This document shows positions 36,895-47,295 of a DNA stretch of 64,000 nucleotides, piece after piece (within the stretch, counting starts at the first letter, position 1; each line of letters begins with the position of its first letter). The translations under genes were made by a program, and so were the position numbers. The notes under the pieces were generated by a model. The model was given only the letters and a program-made list of their open reading frames with translations, did not search any database and had not been told where the DNA came from. Location: the NCBI GenBank assembly GCA_030549775.1, contig CM060174.1, forward strand, positions 25,802,617-25,866,616. The letters are read 5' to 3'. This DNA comes from Tamarix chinensis (Eukaryota > Streptophyta > Magnoliopsida > Caryophyllales > Tamaricaceae).

Positions 36895-38172
36895 ATAAAT
36901 TACCACATTACCCTTAAGGTTGCATAATTACCAAATTGCCCTTTGTCCAATTTAGATTACCAAATTATCTCATACACTTTTTAGATCATCATTCACCCCT
37001 CATAATTACTATACTTATCATATTTCCCTTTTGGTTGGTTATATTACCAAATCGCCCTTCTCCTTTGTTATAATTACTAAATTGCCCTTGAGTTGGATAA
37101 ATTACTAAATTACCCTCCTTCATTATCATGATTACTATTTTGCCCCTTTAGTTGGTTAAACAATTATCACTTTACCCTTTTATCGGCTAAATTACCAAAT
37201 TGCCCTTTAGTTGAACAAATTACCAAGTTGCCCTTCTCCTTTATCATAATTACCATTTTACCCCTCTCAATTATTTTAATTGCCATATCCCCTTTTTAAT
37301 TATCACAAATCCCAAATTACTCTTCTTCATAATTACCAATATTAATTTACCCTTTTTCATAATCAAAATTACTATATTACCCTTCTCCATTATTAAAATT
37401 ACCATAATGCCCTTTAATTGGTTAATTTACCAAATTACCCTTCTATAGTATCATACTTATCCAATTGCCCTTCTACAATCATAATTAAATTGCTAAATTA
37501 TCTTTTGTCGTTATCATGATTACCAAGTTACCCCTTACTCCCAAGTTTACCATAATATCCTTTCATTTACAAAATTACCATTTTACCCCTTACATCAAAT
37601 TTTACCATAATATCCTTTTATTTATGAAAATTACCACCATACATCTTTTACTTTACAAATTACTGTTTTACCCTTTTACATCCAAGATTACCATCTTTAT
37701 CTTTCCCTACATAATTACCATTTTGCCCTTCTTTTCCAAATTTCCATATTAACCCTTTACTTATAAATTACCACTTCACCATTCACTTATAAAATTTACC
37801 ATATTACCCTTTACTTGTGAAATTATGATTTTGCCCCTCTACCTCCAAAATTACCGTAATGCCCTTTTTACTTGAACAATTACCATAATGCCCTCATTCA
37901 TCCAAAGTTACAATTTTACGCCTACTTCCAAAATTACCATTCTTACCACTTACTTATAAAATTACCATATTGCCCCTTGACTCCAAAATTACTATTTTAC
38001 CCCTACTTTCAAATTATCACAATATCCTTTTATTTACAAAGTTACCACAATACCCTTTTATTTATAAAATTACCATAACACTCCTTTTGTTTTACAAATT
38101 ACTAAAATACCCTTTTGTTTACCAAATTACCAAAATGTCCTTTTTCACTTGTGAAATTTCCACTCGACCCCT
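36895..38172. repeat. Degenerate 30-bp minisatellite (ATTACCAAATTGCCCTT)
   Basis: About 40 units of the type ATTACYAAATTGCCCTT plus a variable 10-14-base spacer. Unit lengths in the clean part near 37040-37300 are 28-32 bases. Frames read through it only by chance. Confidence 0.88.
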
Positions 38173-38789
38173 TTATTCAACATTTTATGAATTTACTAAC
38201 CCTACATAAAATAACAATATTAATACTTCATTTTTGTCATCTAAGTCCACCAAATTTTCATTTTTCAACATCATACTCATTAGCAACTATATACATTGAT
38301 TCACATACCTCATAAGCATAAATACTAAAATACCCTTAGACAATAACATTATTCATGTATTAGCAACATGGTGCGTCATAAACAAGCATTTAACATTTCT
38401 ATCCATATTTCCAACTCCTTCCTTATTTAACACACCTACATATGGCACAAAAGTTATCATGCTATTTCTTTTTAACAACAATATAAGAAACCATAAACAT
38501 ATCATGCTAAGCATACCAAACATGCATAAAATCATACTAAACCCTAAATGTGCTAGCATGCGTTTTTCATATATTTAAGGGAGGATTAACGGTTACCTTA
38601 ATCCCGCAAAATATCAAATCTTACCAAGCATATTTAGCAACTCAACACCTAAAAATAATATCCATCATGTTTATGTTAGAAATAAGAACCAAAGCATAAA
38701 ACTTTATAAATTTTAATTAATAAAACACTTAACATAAAATACCATTTTACCTTAAAAATTATCCAAACAATTTTTAAAACCAAGGGGAG

Positions 38790-38813
38790 CTCACGCTGCA
38801 TGAGCAGCGTGAG
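38790..38813. other. Perfect 10-bp hairpin
   Basis: CTCACGCTGC and GCAGCGTGAG flank an ATGA loop, at the junction between the AT-rich and G-rich halves of the LTR unit. Confidence 0.9.
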
Positions 38814-38819
38814 TCTCAT

Positions 38820-40010
38820 GCAAAATTATGGGGAGGAAAGGGTTCGAAGGGGGTGAAGGGAGAAAATAAACCATTTTCGGGTTAGGGTCTTTAGGCTAGA
38901 AAAGAAGGTGGTTAGGGGAGGTTCTAAGGCAAGTGAGTGGTGCAGAAGTGAAGAGGGGGTGTAGGTGGAGGCAAAGGGTGGTTTCACGGCGGCATAGGGC
39001 GGCGGAGAGGCGGCGAAGGTCGGCTGCCGAGGAGGGTCGAGGGAAAGGGTTGAGAACGAAGGAAAAGTGGAGGGGTGCAGGGGTTGGTTTCGGCCAACTA
39101 ATGGATGGCGGTTGTAGAGGGGGCTGCAGGGTGTCGAACGGTGGGTTGGGTGGCGGCAGAGGTGGCCGGACGGCGGCGGTAGAGGCGGTTGCAGGTGGCT
39201 CGGCGGTAAGGGGAAAAATCTGGGAAGAAAAAGGAAAAGGAGGAGAAGGGAGGAAGTGTAGGGCTCGAAGGGGCTGTGTGGTGGTGCAGGGTGGTAGTAG
39301 GCAGTGGCAGAAGGCGGCGCAGGGGGTTGGTGAGGCGGCAGGAGCGGCGGACGGTGGTGGAAAAAGAAGAACGGGGGGGCGAATGGGAGGAGGAGAAAAG
39401 AGAGAGGAGGGAGCTCGGGAAGGGGATGATGGTTCAAAAATGAGGGGAATGAAAGGCTGGGGAGATGGAGAAAAAGAAGAGGGAGAAGAGAGGAGGCAAG
39501 GTTGGCCGATTGGTGCTGTAATGGCAGGTGGTGGTCGGGTGGCAGGGGAAGACGGGGAAGAAGAAGGAAAGAAACCGGGGCACGCGAGGCTGTGGTCCAG
39601 GGCTGGTTGGGTTCGAATGAGGAAAGAAAACGACGGGGGAGAGAGGAAGAGAGAGGGCAGGGAGGTAGGTGGTGGTCGGGTTGCAGGCGGTGGTCGGGCG
39701 TGCGTAGGGATCGGGCATGGTGGCAACGAAAAAGGAAGAAGAAGAAGAAGAAGCCGGCCGGTCGAAGGGAAAGGAAATGAGGCTGAACCGGCCGGTCAGG
39801 GAAATTTAAAAACGAAGGAAGGCTGCCGGGCTATGCTGGGCGGGCGTGCGAGGGGCAAGGGAGAAGCCCGCGCGAGAGGGGGAGAAAGATCGGCCTGGCC
39901 CAATCGTGCGGGGGAGAGGGGCTGTGCAGGCCGGGCGGACGGCCCAAGGAAGGGGAAGAAGGAAAAAAAAGAGAAGAAAAGAAAAAAAAAGGTAAAAGGA
40001 GGAAATGGAA
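38820..40010. other. GC-rich, purine-skewed island of the LTR unit
   Basis: The plus strand is dominated by G and A, and the minus strand by C and T. Long frames exist on both strands (+ 38933-40024 and - 38896-39726), but they translate as Gly/Arg/Lys-rich or Pro/Ser-rich low complexity. I do not call them genes. A similar C-rich island on + at 61970-63050 marks the inverted family member. Confidence 0.75.
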
Positions 40011-40355
40011 AAATAGGAAAATAAATTAAATTAATTTATAAATCATAAAATGTAATATTCTTGATAAATTATTTAATTTAATAACTTAATTTATTATAAT
40101 CTAATATTTTAGTTTAAACAAGGATAAAGTTGGTAAAATATTAGTTTGGAAAATTATTTAAATAAAAAAAATTATGATAAATAGCAAAATATTTATTTTT
40201 AATTTATTAAATAATTTCATCCAAATTTACATACTCTAAAATCCATAAAATAATTAAAATAAATAATCTAAAAGCAATTCTATTCCAAATAAAAGTAATT
40301 TACTAAAATATAAGTTTTCGAAATATTTGGGGTATTACAAATAGCATATCAAATT

Positions 40356-40817
40356 ATGTCAAGAAAGAATGAAAAACAAATTGTGACATATGTGAGCCTC
40401 TATCAAAACCAAGGGTCATATGATCTATCAACAGTTATAGTGAATAACCTCTTTGATAAGAATTATAGCTTTGAAGCTGAGTGTTTGAAATATTTAGAAT
40501 TTGTTGTGAAGGATGGGTTGTTTTGTAATTTTATTAAGTGGGTGGAGAAGTCTGAGCTTGTATTTGAAATATACTTGGTACCTAGGAATCGTTCTAAGCA
40601 GATGATGGATTTAGAACTTCATGTTGAGGAAATGGTAGTGTGTTGGGATTGTAATGTGTTGGTAGAAATATTTTATCCCACCTCTAAGAAAGAGTTGATG
40701 TGGAGGAATCAAATTGAGAGGATGAAGAGTTTGAAACTTGTTGGAATTGTAGTGACAAGCTTGGATATTGGAACTTGTTTGAGAACCTCCCCAATATTTC
40801 ATAATATTGGGTTCTAG
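40356..40817 (+). CDS. Hypothetical open frame of 153 codons, probably not a gene
   Basis: Starts 17 bases after the LTR unit (MSRKNEKQIV) and ends NIGF. It contains a Trp-rich stretch (FCNFIKWVEKSELVFEIY) and is not low complexity. I recognise no family. A fragment of a gene cut by the LTR insertion is possible, but the sequence left of 35112 shows no matching frame. It could equally be chance in AT-rich DNA. Confidence 0.2.
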   Translation: MSRKNEKQIVTYVSLYQNQGSYDLSTVIVNNLFDKNYSFEAECLKYLEFVVKDGLFCNFIKWVEKSELVFEIYLVPRNRSKQMMDLELHVEEMVVCWDCNVLVEIFYPTSKKELMWRNQIERMKSLKLVGIVVTSLDIGTCLRTSPIFHNIGF

Positions 40818-41000
40818 TACTCCAAAATTTTGGAATTGCTATGTATCTTGATGAGATATGAAATTTTGATGGAGTAGACAAATTGGTGGACTTTTGAGAT
40901 TCTAGCTTCGTTAGGGATGTTTTGGTTCGGAATCATCTTAAAAGACATAGTTGATTATTATAACAATGTTAATTACAAAAATATAGAGTATATAGTTGTT

Positions 41001-41048
41001 AATTATTATTGTTATTATTATTATTATTATTACTACTACTATTATTAA
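41001..41048. repeat. (ATT)n/(ACT)n microsatellite
   Basis: ATT units followed by four ACT units. Confidence 0.85.
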
Positions 41049-42890
41049 TATATTCCTAATTATAATTATGACAATGACAATAGCATTAACAACAATAGCA
41101 ACAATAATTAAATACAAATAGAAATATTAATTTAATATAGCTAACAGTAATAATATCATGAATTATTGTAATAACCTAACATTTACTACTAAAAAATCAT
41201 TTTGAAGACTTATTTTGTGAATGGAGTGATTAATACTCAAAATGCTATGGGTTTTCACCTAATGGGTACAAATGTGGATAATGTTAAACAAATTTGGGCA
41301 GGAGTTAATAAAATTGGTGGGTTTGAGTAATACAAGTAAATAGTCTACATATATATATATACACCCATATTTATATCTATACCCATTTTTCTGATATATA
41401 ATTACTTTTTTACTCTTAATTTTAAAATAACTAGTAGGTTTGGTTGTAATAACATATTGTTTGATTAAAATTGTATATTTTAGTGATTAGGTTGTTTTAT
41501 GGGTTGATATTTGCAAATGAATAAATGGATAATTGAAATGGAAATGATTTATCTATTAGGTATCACTATTAGGTAATAAGTTATCCATCAAATAATGACT
41601 ATTTGGTGAGTACAAATATGGATGTGCTAGCAAGTACATGTTTAGGTATAGGTGTGAATTTGATTATAAAATTCTTATAGGATTTAGGTACCTAGTATGG
41701 GGATCCTTAACCCATTTACAACTTTGAGACTATAGACAATATCCTTACCTAAGGCTAATTGAGTGTAAAAGAACTCTAAAGGAGGTTCAAAGGGTTGAAT
41801 AAAGTATAATTGGAAAATAAAATTAACAAAAAATGACACGCAATTTGAAGTGGTTCAAGACTACTAAAAAATAATTTATCTAACATCCACTATAAAAGAT
41901 CATCCCTTTTGGATTTTAGAAATGTTGTGATGAGTTTGTTGACAATCTTTCCTCGGGCATATAGATATACACCTCCAATGACCTCTACAATATAAATTTA
42001 CAACTTAATATATCTACCTCCATTATATTCTAAACTCATAATCTCTCAAGAATAATAGGAAATTTCACAACCACGTGATAATGAGTTTTGATGAATGGTG
42101 CTATGATTATAGTTATCCTCACAAAAATTATAGATTTGTAAAGTGAGAAAAGTTTTGTGGGATGTAATTTAGCTAGAACAATAAGATTTAACCATTGAAA
42201 GTGACCCTAGCTTGTTTGTAATGAACAAGAATACTTTAGATATTATCTAAACAAAAATGATTAGAAAGTGAGTAGTTTACTTTTTGTCTTCCATATTATA
42301 TAATGATCTAATAGATAATTTTATAACGAACAAGATAAAGCATTTATCTAAAAAACAAGATAAATGCACAAGCTAAAACATTTATCCTCTAGATCCTTTT
42401 TTATTATTTAGCATAAGGGATTAAATCCTAAGACCAACTTGATTGTCACAACCTAATTTAACATTTTTATGTGGTAGCTTTGTTGTTGAGATTTACTATT
42501 TATCTTCAAATTATTTTTCACACTCGATTACTAATTTGAGGGTCAAAGTTGATGGTCCATGGTTAACAATCAACCATTGAACCCTAAGAACATAATTAGG
42601 GCCTTTAAATAATAAATTTATCATTTTATGCTTTAATTAGCCAAAAATATAATTAATTTAAATTTAACCATGCATATAATGATTAGTGAGTAATTATTCA
42701 ATATCACATTGAATAAATGAAAAGCATGAAGATATTTCTTAAGAACACTTAAAACATTAAAAACTTTAATCTAACAAAAAAAATATGTTAAACACATCTA
42801 AAACATAACAAGCTATGTATCAATCACCCTAAAAATGCCAAAGATTAACATAATATAAATAAATTTAATTAAAGAGAACAAAATCACTTC
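41049..42890. other. AT-rich intergenic sequence, possible outer LTR start
   Basis: No gene. At 41167 'tgtaataacctaacatttac' followed by 'tactaaaaaatcatttt' resembles the first 40 bases of the LTR unit at 35117, but the similarity fades after about 80 bases. Confidence 0.3.
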
Positions 42891-42895
42891 CCAAG

Positions 42896-45800
42896 TGTAG
42901 CACCCCCATTTTTCACAACTAAAAAAAATGTTTACATTGTAATATACAAAAGCAAAAGTAAGAAATGGGAATAAAATCACCATATGCAATATCGAGAGAT
43001 TTGTGTATATCACTTATATAATGTTATATACAGGGTTAAGAATGATTGAACAAAATTAAAAGTGAAAAGAAAATCATGATATACATAAATCGATTTCAAA
43101 AAGTACAACTCTAACAAATTTTCAGTAGCATGGGAAAATGACTTAAGAGTCCAAAAGATATCTACAACAAAACTCAAAAAGAAGAGCACTAGATTACCCT
43201 TACACTCATCCCACTTTATTCAATAGTAAAACTTATATAGATCACAAAATTATGGACCCTCGGTTCTCTGATCATTATGGTTCATGAAGTCCTCCAACCA
43301 TTGTAAACATCTTACATCTTTATTTGAAAAGAGTAGTATTAGTAATACTTCCTCATATTGAGTAAATCATAACTCCTTTAAAGATATAGCATGCTCACAT
43401 AACATATGACACACAAAATCATAAGATCATTTATAACTTAGGTCAACAAAAAGTACTTATATGCAATATCATCAAACATTTCAACTTTCCACACAAGTTC
43501 CAAAAATTTAATGTAGGCCAAATATACATATCAGCAAGTATACCAGTTACAAGAAATATAGAGCACTAAGAGTATCATATTATCATTTCCATAGAGACTA
43601 AATAATAATACAATGACTCTCAACACTCTAATCAGCCCTAGGCTATTGAAATAAAAAAGAAATAACTAATTCTAAACTAATAATTTTAAATAAACTAAAT
43701 TAAGCTAAAATGTAATAAAAAATATAATGAAGGTAAAATTAATTGATAAAAGCTAACAAAGAATTCAGATCTACCACTATCTAATTATAATAACCAATTA
43801 ATTAATTACCCAATCTTATCAATTACTAGCTATATGTTAACAAAAAATTTAACTATGCGATCTCTTGAGCTACATAGTCCTATCATTAAATATCAACCCC
43901 GCTATCTCTAGTCTTAAGATTTGAATAAAGGGTGATGCTTTATGTTCAATTAATTATTTATCGTTCTTTATTGTTGTAGAAATTATGTAATTCTTCTCAA
44001 CACACATTTAATTCTTATTTATATTATTTGACTTAAAGTGGAAAATCAGCTTTCGCATCTTTTCTCAACTTGTTAGACAGTAACTAAAAGTGATTGGTCT
44101 ATTAATTAATTTAATTTAATATAAAAGCATAAACACATAGATTAATTTATTAATCAAGCAATCAATTAATTTATTAGGATAAAGAATAGGATTTTACCAA
44201 ATCTTTGGTAAAAAAAGAGAATATATTATTAGAAAAGTTAAAAATAATTAAATTAATTAATGAATCTAAATAACATATAAAATATTAAACTTGAACATAT
44301 TTGAATATAAAATTAAAACACTTTAGGTTTAAAATTAGAAAAAAAAATCATACTGTAGTGAACAGATGACTAGTAACATTGAATATTTTTTTTGGTGCTA
44401 TGATTGTGCAGAACTATTCTTTACTTCGTCACTTGTCCAAGTTTCTACCATCATTAGTTGCATGTCTCCGCTTCTCTGCATTGTGTGTGTATGCACGTGG
44501 GTGCGTGTTCTTCGCTTCTTTGCTTTTTGTGTGCGTGTGTGCATGTATATGTGTGTAAAAATTGTTGATCCTTAATTCTTTTTACGTTAAAGATTAAAAA
44601 AAATTAATTTTTTTATCTTTCTTTCTTTTATTTTTATTTTTTATTATTCATCTTCTCATGTGTACTGTAATCTTGACTCATCAATCTTTTGATTGTTTCC
44701 TTTCTTTTTTCTTTCTCCTTTCAACACATGTCTAGGCCTTTATGTTGTAGTTGACCACTCAACTTCACTTCTGCATGGCTTTGAAAATAAGAACAAAGAA
44801 AATATTAAATAACATCTTTATTATAGTAGTCGTTGTTGGCTATATTTTCAATCTAACTTATAACCTTAATAAAATCATTTTTAGGACAAACCCAAGAAAT
44901 ATAAGTTATATATTTTAATTTTGCCATTTAAAAAAAATTGAATAACCTAAATCCAAGTTCGTACGTGGAAGTTATAGTAAAAACACAACCAGCTGTCATA
45001 ATCATATAAAAATTAACTTTAAGTTCTAAATTAATTGAATACATGAGATTGTTATAAATTAAGTAAATAATAAAAAATAATATAAATAACCTCACTTATT
45101 AATCTAATAAAAAAAATAAAATCTAAAAGTAAAAGAGTATAAGAAATGTAAAAATATGCATTCATCACTAGCATTCACAAGAAAACATGAAGAACCAACC
45201 AAAACCAATCTCAACCTTATTCCATTTATTAAGTAATTAAAAATGATTAAATAACATGGTTTGCCTAACTTTAATAGGAATACAATTGTGTAATCCAACA
45301 TAACAATTGCTAGGGATGAAATAACAATCAAGCTAGTAACTTCTAAGATAACTAATAAAGGAAGTCACATAATATACAACTATTTATATACATAAACTTA
45401 ACACCCAAGTCATTATGTATATGTACCATCTATAGGGTTTGTGAATCCCCAAGAGAAGAAATGGACCATTTGACTTAAAGGTCCAATTATGCACTCATAA
45501 GTTCAAGCATGAAATTACTTTCCTAACTCAAGTTCTTTTTCACTTTAAATTAGTAGTGTTTTGATTCAACCAAGGATATTAAGATCCAACCAATATCTAA
45601 ATCAAGCCATCAATAATTTAACCACTTAGGGTGACAACTAACAACTAGCCATAAAAAGGCTAAGGTTAGGGAACAAACCATAAATCCATAACACATAACC
45701 GCTTCATTTTCAACTAAGTCCTATAATTTCAATTTATTCAAAAGTTAACTGCCAATAGTAAGTCCTATAATTTCAATCTATACATAATAACTAAAGGAGT

Positions 45801-46109
45801 ATTTCCTATCTAAACCTTACTTTATCATTTTGTAAATGACTAGGAGATTTAGAAAAAAAAATCAAAGAAAGTGAAATATGGATTTGCTAGAATGATTGAG
45901 AAATAGTTCCATAGCCAAATGTGCTTTAAATGTCTCACAGAAGTAAAAACAGTAAGAAAGGACACGAAACAAATATTAAATGCTTCAAAAGCATGACAAG
46001 GGTTTTGAAACTCCTAAAGGACGAAATAAATTATGTAAAGGATATAGTGTTATGTTGAAATCATAAAGATTATGAGCAAGTTAAGGTTTTTGAAAAATGG
46101 GGCATTACA
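42896..46109. mobile_element. Third TGTAACACCC-family LTR-like unit
   Basis: Starts TGTAGCACCCCC and ends GGGGCATTACA. The flanks CCAAG and CTAAG agree at four of five bases. Shared blocks with the other copies include 'gtaatacttcctcatattgag' near 43345 (compare 9568) and 'ttctttttcactttaaattagtagtgttt' near 45530 (compare 10395 and 36602). 43620-45100 looks unlike the other copies and may be an insertion. A second possible 3' end, GGTGTTACA, lies at 47295. Confidence 0.55.
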
Positions 46110-47295
46110 CTAAGGTCATAATGTTGAACCTCATGCTTAAGAAAAACCACAATTTCCAACACTTTACAAACAATACTACAAATCCAAAATCATGTTCCAA
46201 TGTAGTAATAAAACCTCATATGAAGCTCTAATATATGGAAAATATGAAAGACATAAGTCAACCTAGAACTTTTTTAATCCACCTTCTTAAAACCTTAACA
46301 AAAATAGAAAATATTAGAAACTAGCCCTAGAAAATAAAATCAAAGGAGAAATGATTAAATATGAATAATTATAGACTAATTCTTTAAGTTTTGGAATATT
46401 CTTAATGTTAAAAAATCTATATTTTTGGACATAATAAGTTATTTAATAATTATTATATAATTATTTCTAAGCTTCAATAATGGAGGGTTTAAGGTAGTAA
46501 TGGTGGATCCAAGGAGGAGGAAGAAGGAGAGGGAAATTCGACTAAGGGAAGAGGAGGAAAGAAAAGAAATGACTAAATGTAAATAAAAACTTAGAATGCA
46601 TAGTTGTTAAGGAAAATAAAGACTTATAATTTAAGGTTTCATTTACAAATATATATATAAGCTAATAAGGGGGAGGTGGTGCCACATAAGGGTAACCAAT
46701 ATGAGTTATAAAAACTCATACAAGATTAATCCCTATAAAACTTAGTTGTAAGAGGAAGAAGAAAGTTGGTTTTGATAATTTATTATTTCCAAAAATATCT
46801 AATTAAATAAAATGGTAAAAATAATTATATAATATTTTAAAATAATTTAGAGCTCAATCGCACTATAATATAGTAATCCATGAAGTTTCATATATTTTTT
46901 AATGCTAAAAAGGCCTTTCAGAACTTAAAACATGTGATTAAAGCATTCATATATGATGAATAATATATTTTAAAGCATTCATATATGATGAATAATATAT
47001 TTTACCAACAACTTTATTTGAAAATTTGAAAAAGTTTAGGAGACTTAAAAAATATTAAGGATTCAAATATCCCTGTCAAATATGAGTCTCAAAAGTGTTT
47101 GAAGATTAAAAGTGGTAGAAAAGATCCAAAAAACACAAAACCATAAGAAAGATTAAGAACTCCCAAGCACAATGTTTTGAAAATGCAATTAAGATTTGAA
47201 TCACTTAAGGGATGCAGCAAACATTCAAACTGGGTAAAATGTCTTGAAAAATACAAATCCTGAATAAATCAATTTTCAAAATACAAGGTGTTACA
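46110..47295. repeat. LTR-family tail-like sequence
   Basis: An AG-rich patch near 46495-46570 resembles the start of the G-rich island, and the segment ends AAGGTGTTACA like the family 3' end. It could be the right part of an older copy split by the 42896-46109 unit. Confidence 0.4.
46940..47003. repeat. 32-bp tandem duplication
   Basis: The block beginning aaagcattcatatatgatga is repeated head to tail with offset 32. Confidence 0.93.

Larger units (their letters stand above)
35117..40339. mobile_element. 5.22-kb solo LTR-like unit, TGTAACACCC family
   Basis: Starts TGTAACACCCCC, ends GGGGTATTACA and is bordered by a perfect AATAG duplication. TG...CA ends plus a 5-bp duplication fit LTR retrotransposon integration. 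The absence of any gag-pol, primer site or second copy inside fits a solo LTR. Regions in order: a block with 'aggctaagaaaatg' near 35260, CCGGTGGACCGG repeats at 35802-36176, 'cccaaggacgcaaaggtac' near 36366, 'ggtctttcactttaa' near 36602, a 30-bp minisatellite at 36895-38172, a hairpin at 38790-38813 and a G-rich region at 38820-40010. The copy at 9150-12410 lacks the two arrays, which largely explains the length difference. By comparison with 61611-64000 its sense strand may be minus. Confidence 0.85.

Noticed and set aside
36895..38209. Periodic 30-bp array considered as a CRISPR array
   Set aside because: Units are degenerate, spacers are not unique sequences of constant length, and the setting is a plant LTR.
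37516..38315. Overlapping plus-strand frames rich in Thr/Ile/Leu/Tyr
   Set aside because: Shadow frames of the 30-bp minisatellite.
38896..40024. Long frames on both strands (+ 363 codons, - 276 and 203 codons)
   Set aside because: Low-complexity Gly/Arg or Pro/Ser text in a strand-skewed island inside an LTR unit. No domain, and overlapping frames on both strands.
44366..44575. Plus-strand 69-codon Cys-rich frame
   Set aside because: Arises partly from TG-rich simple sequence near 44480-44560, with no recognisable domain.
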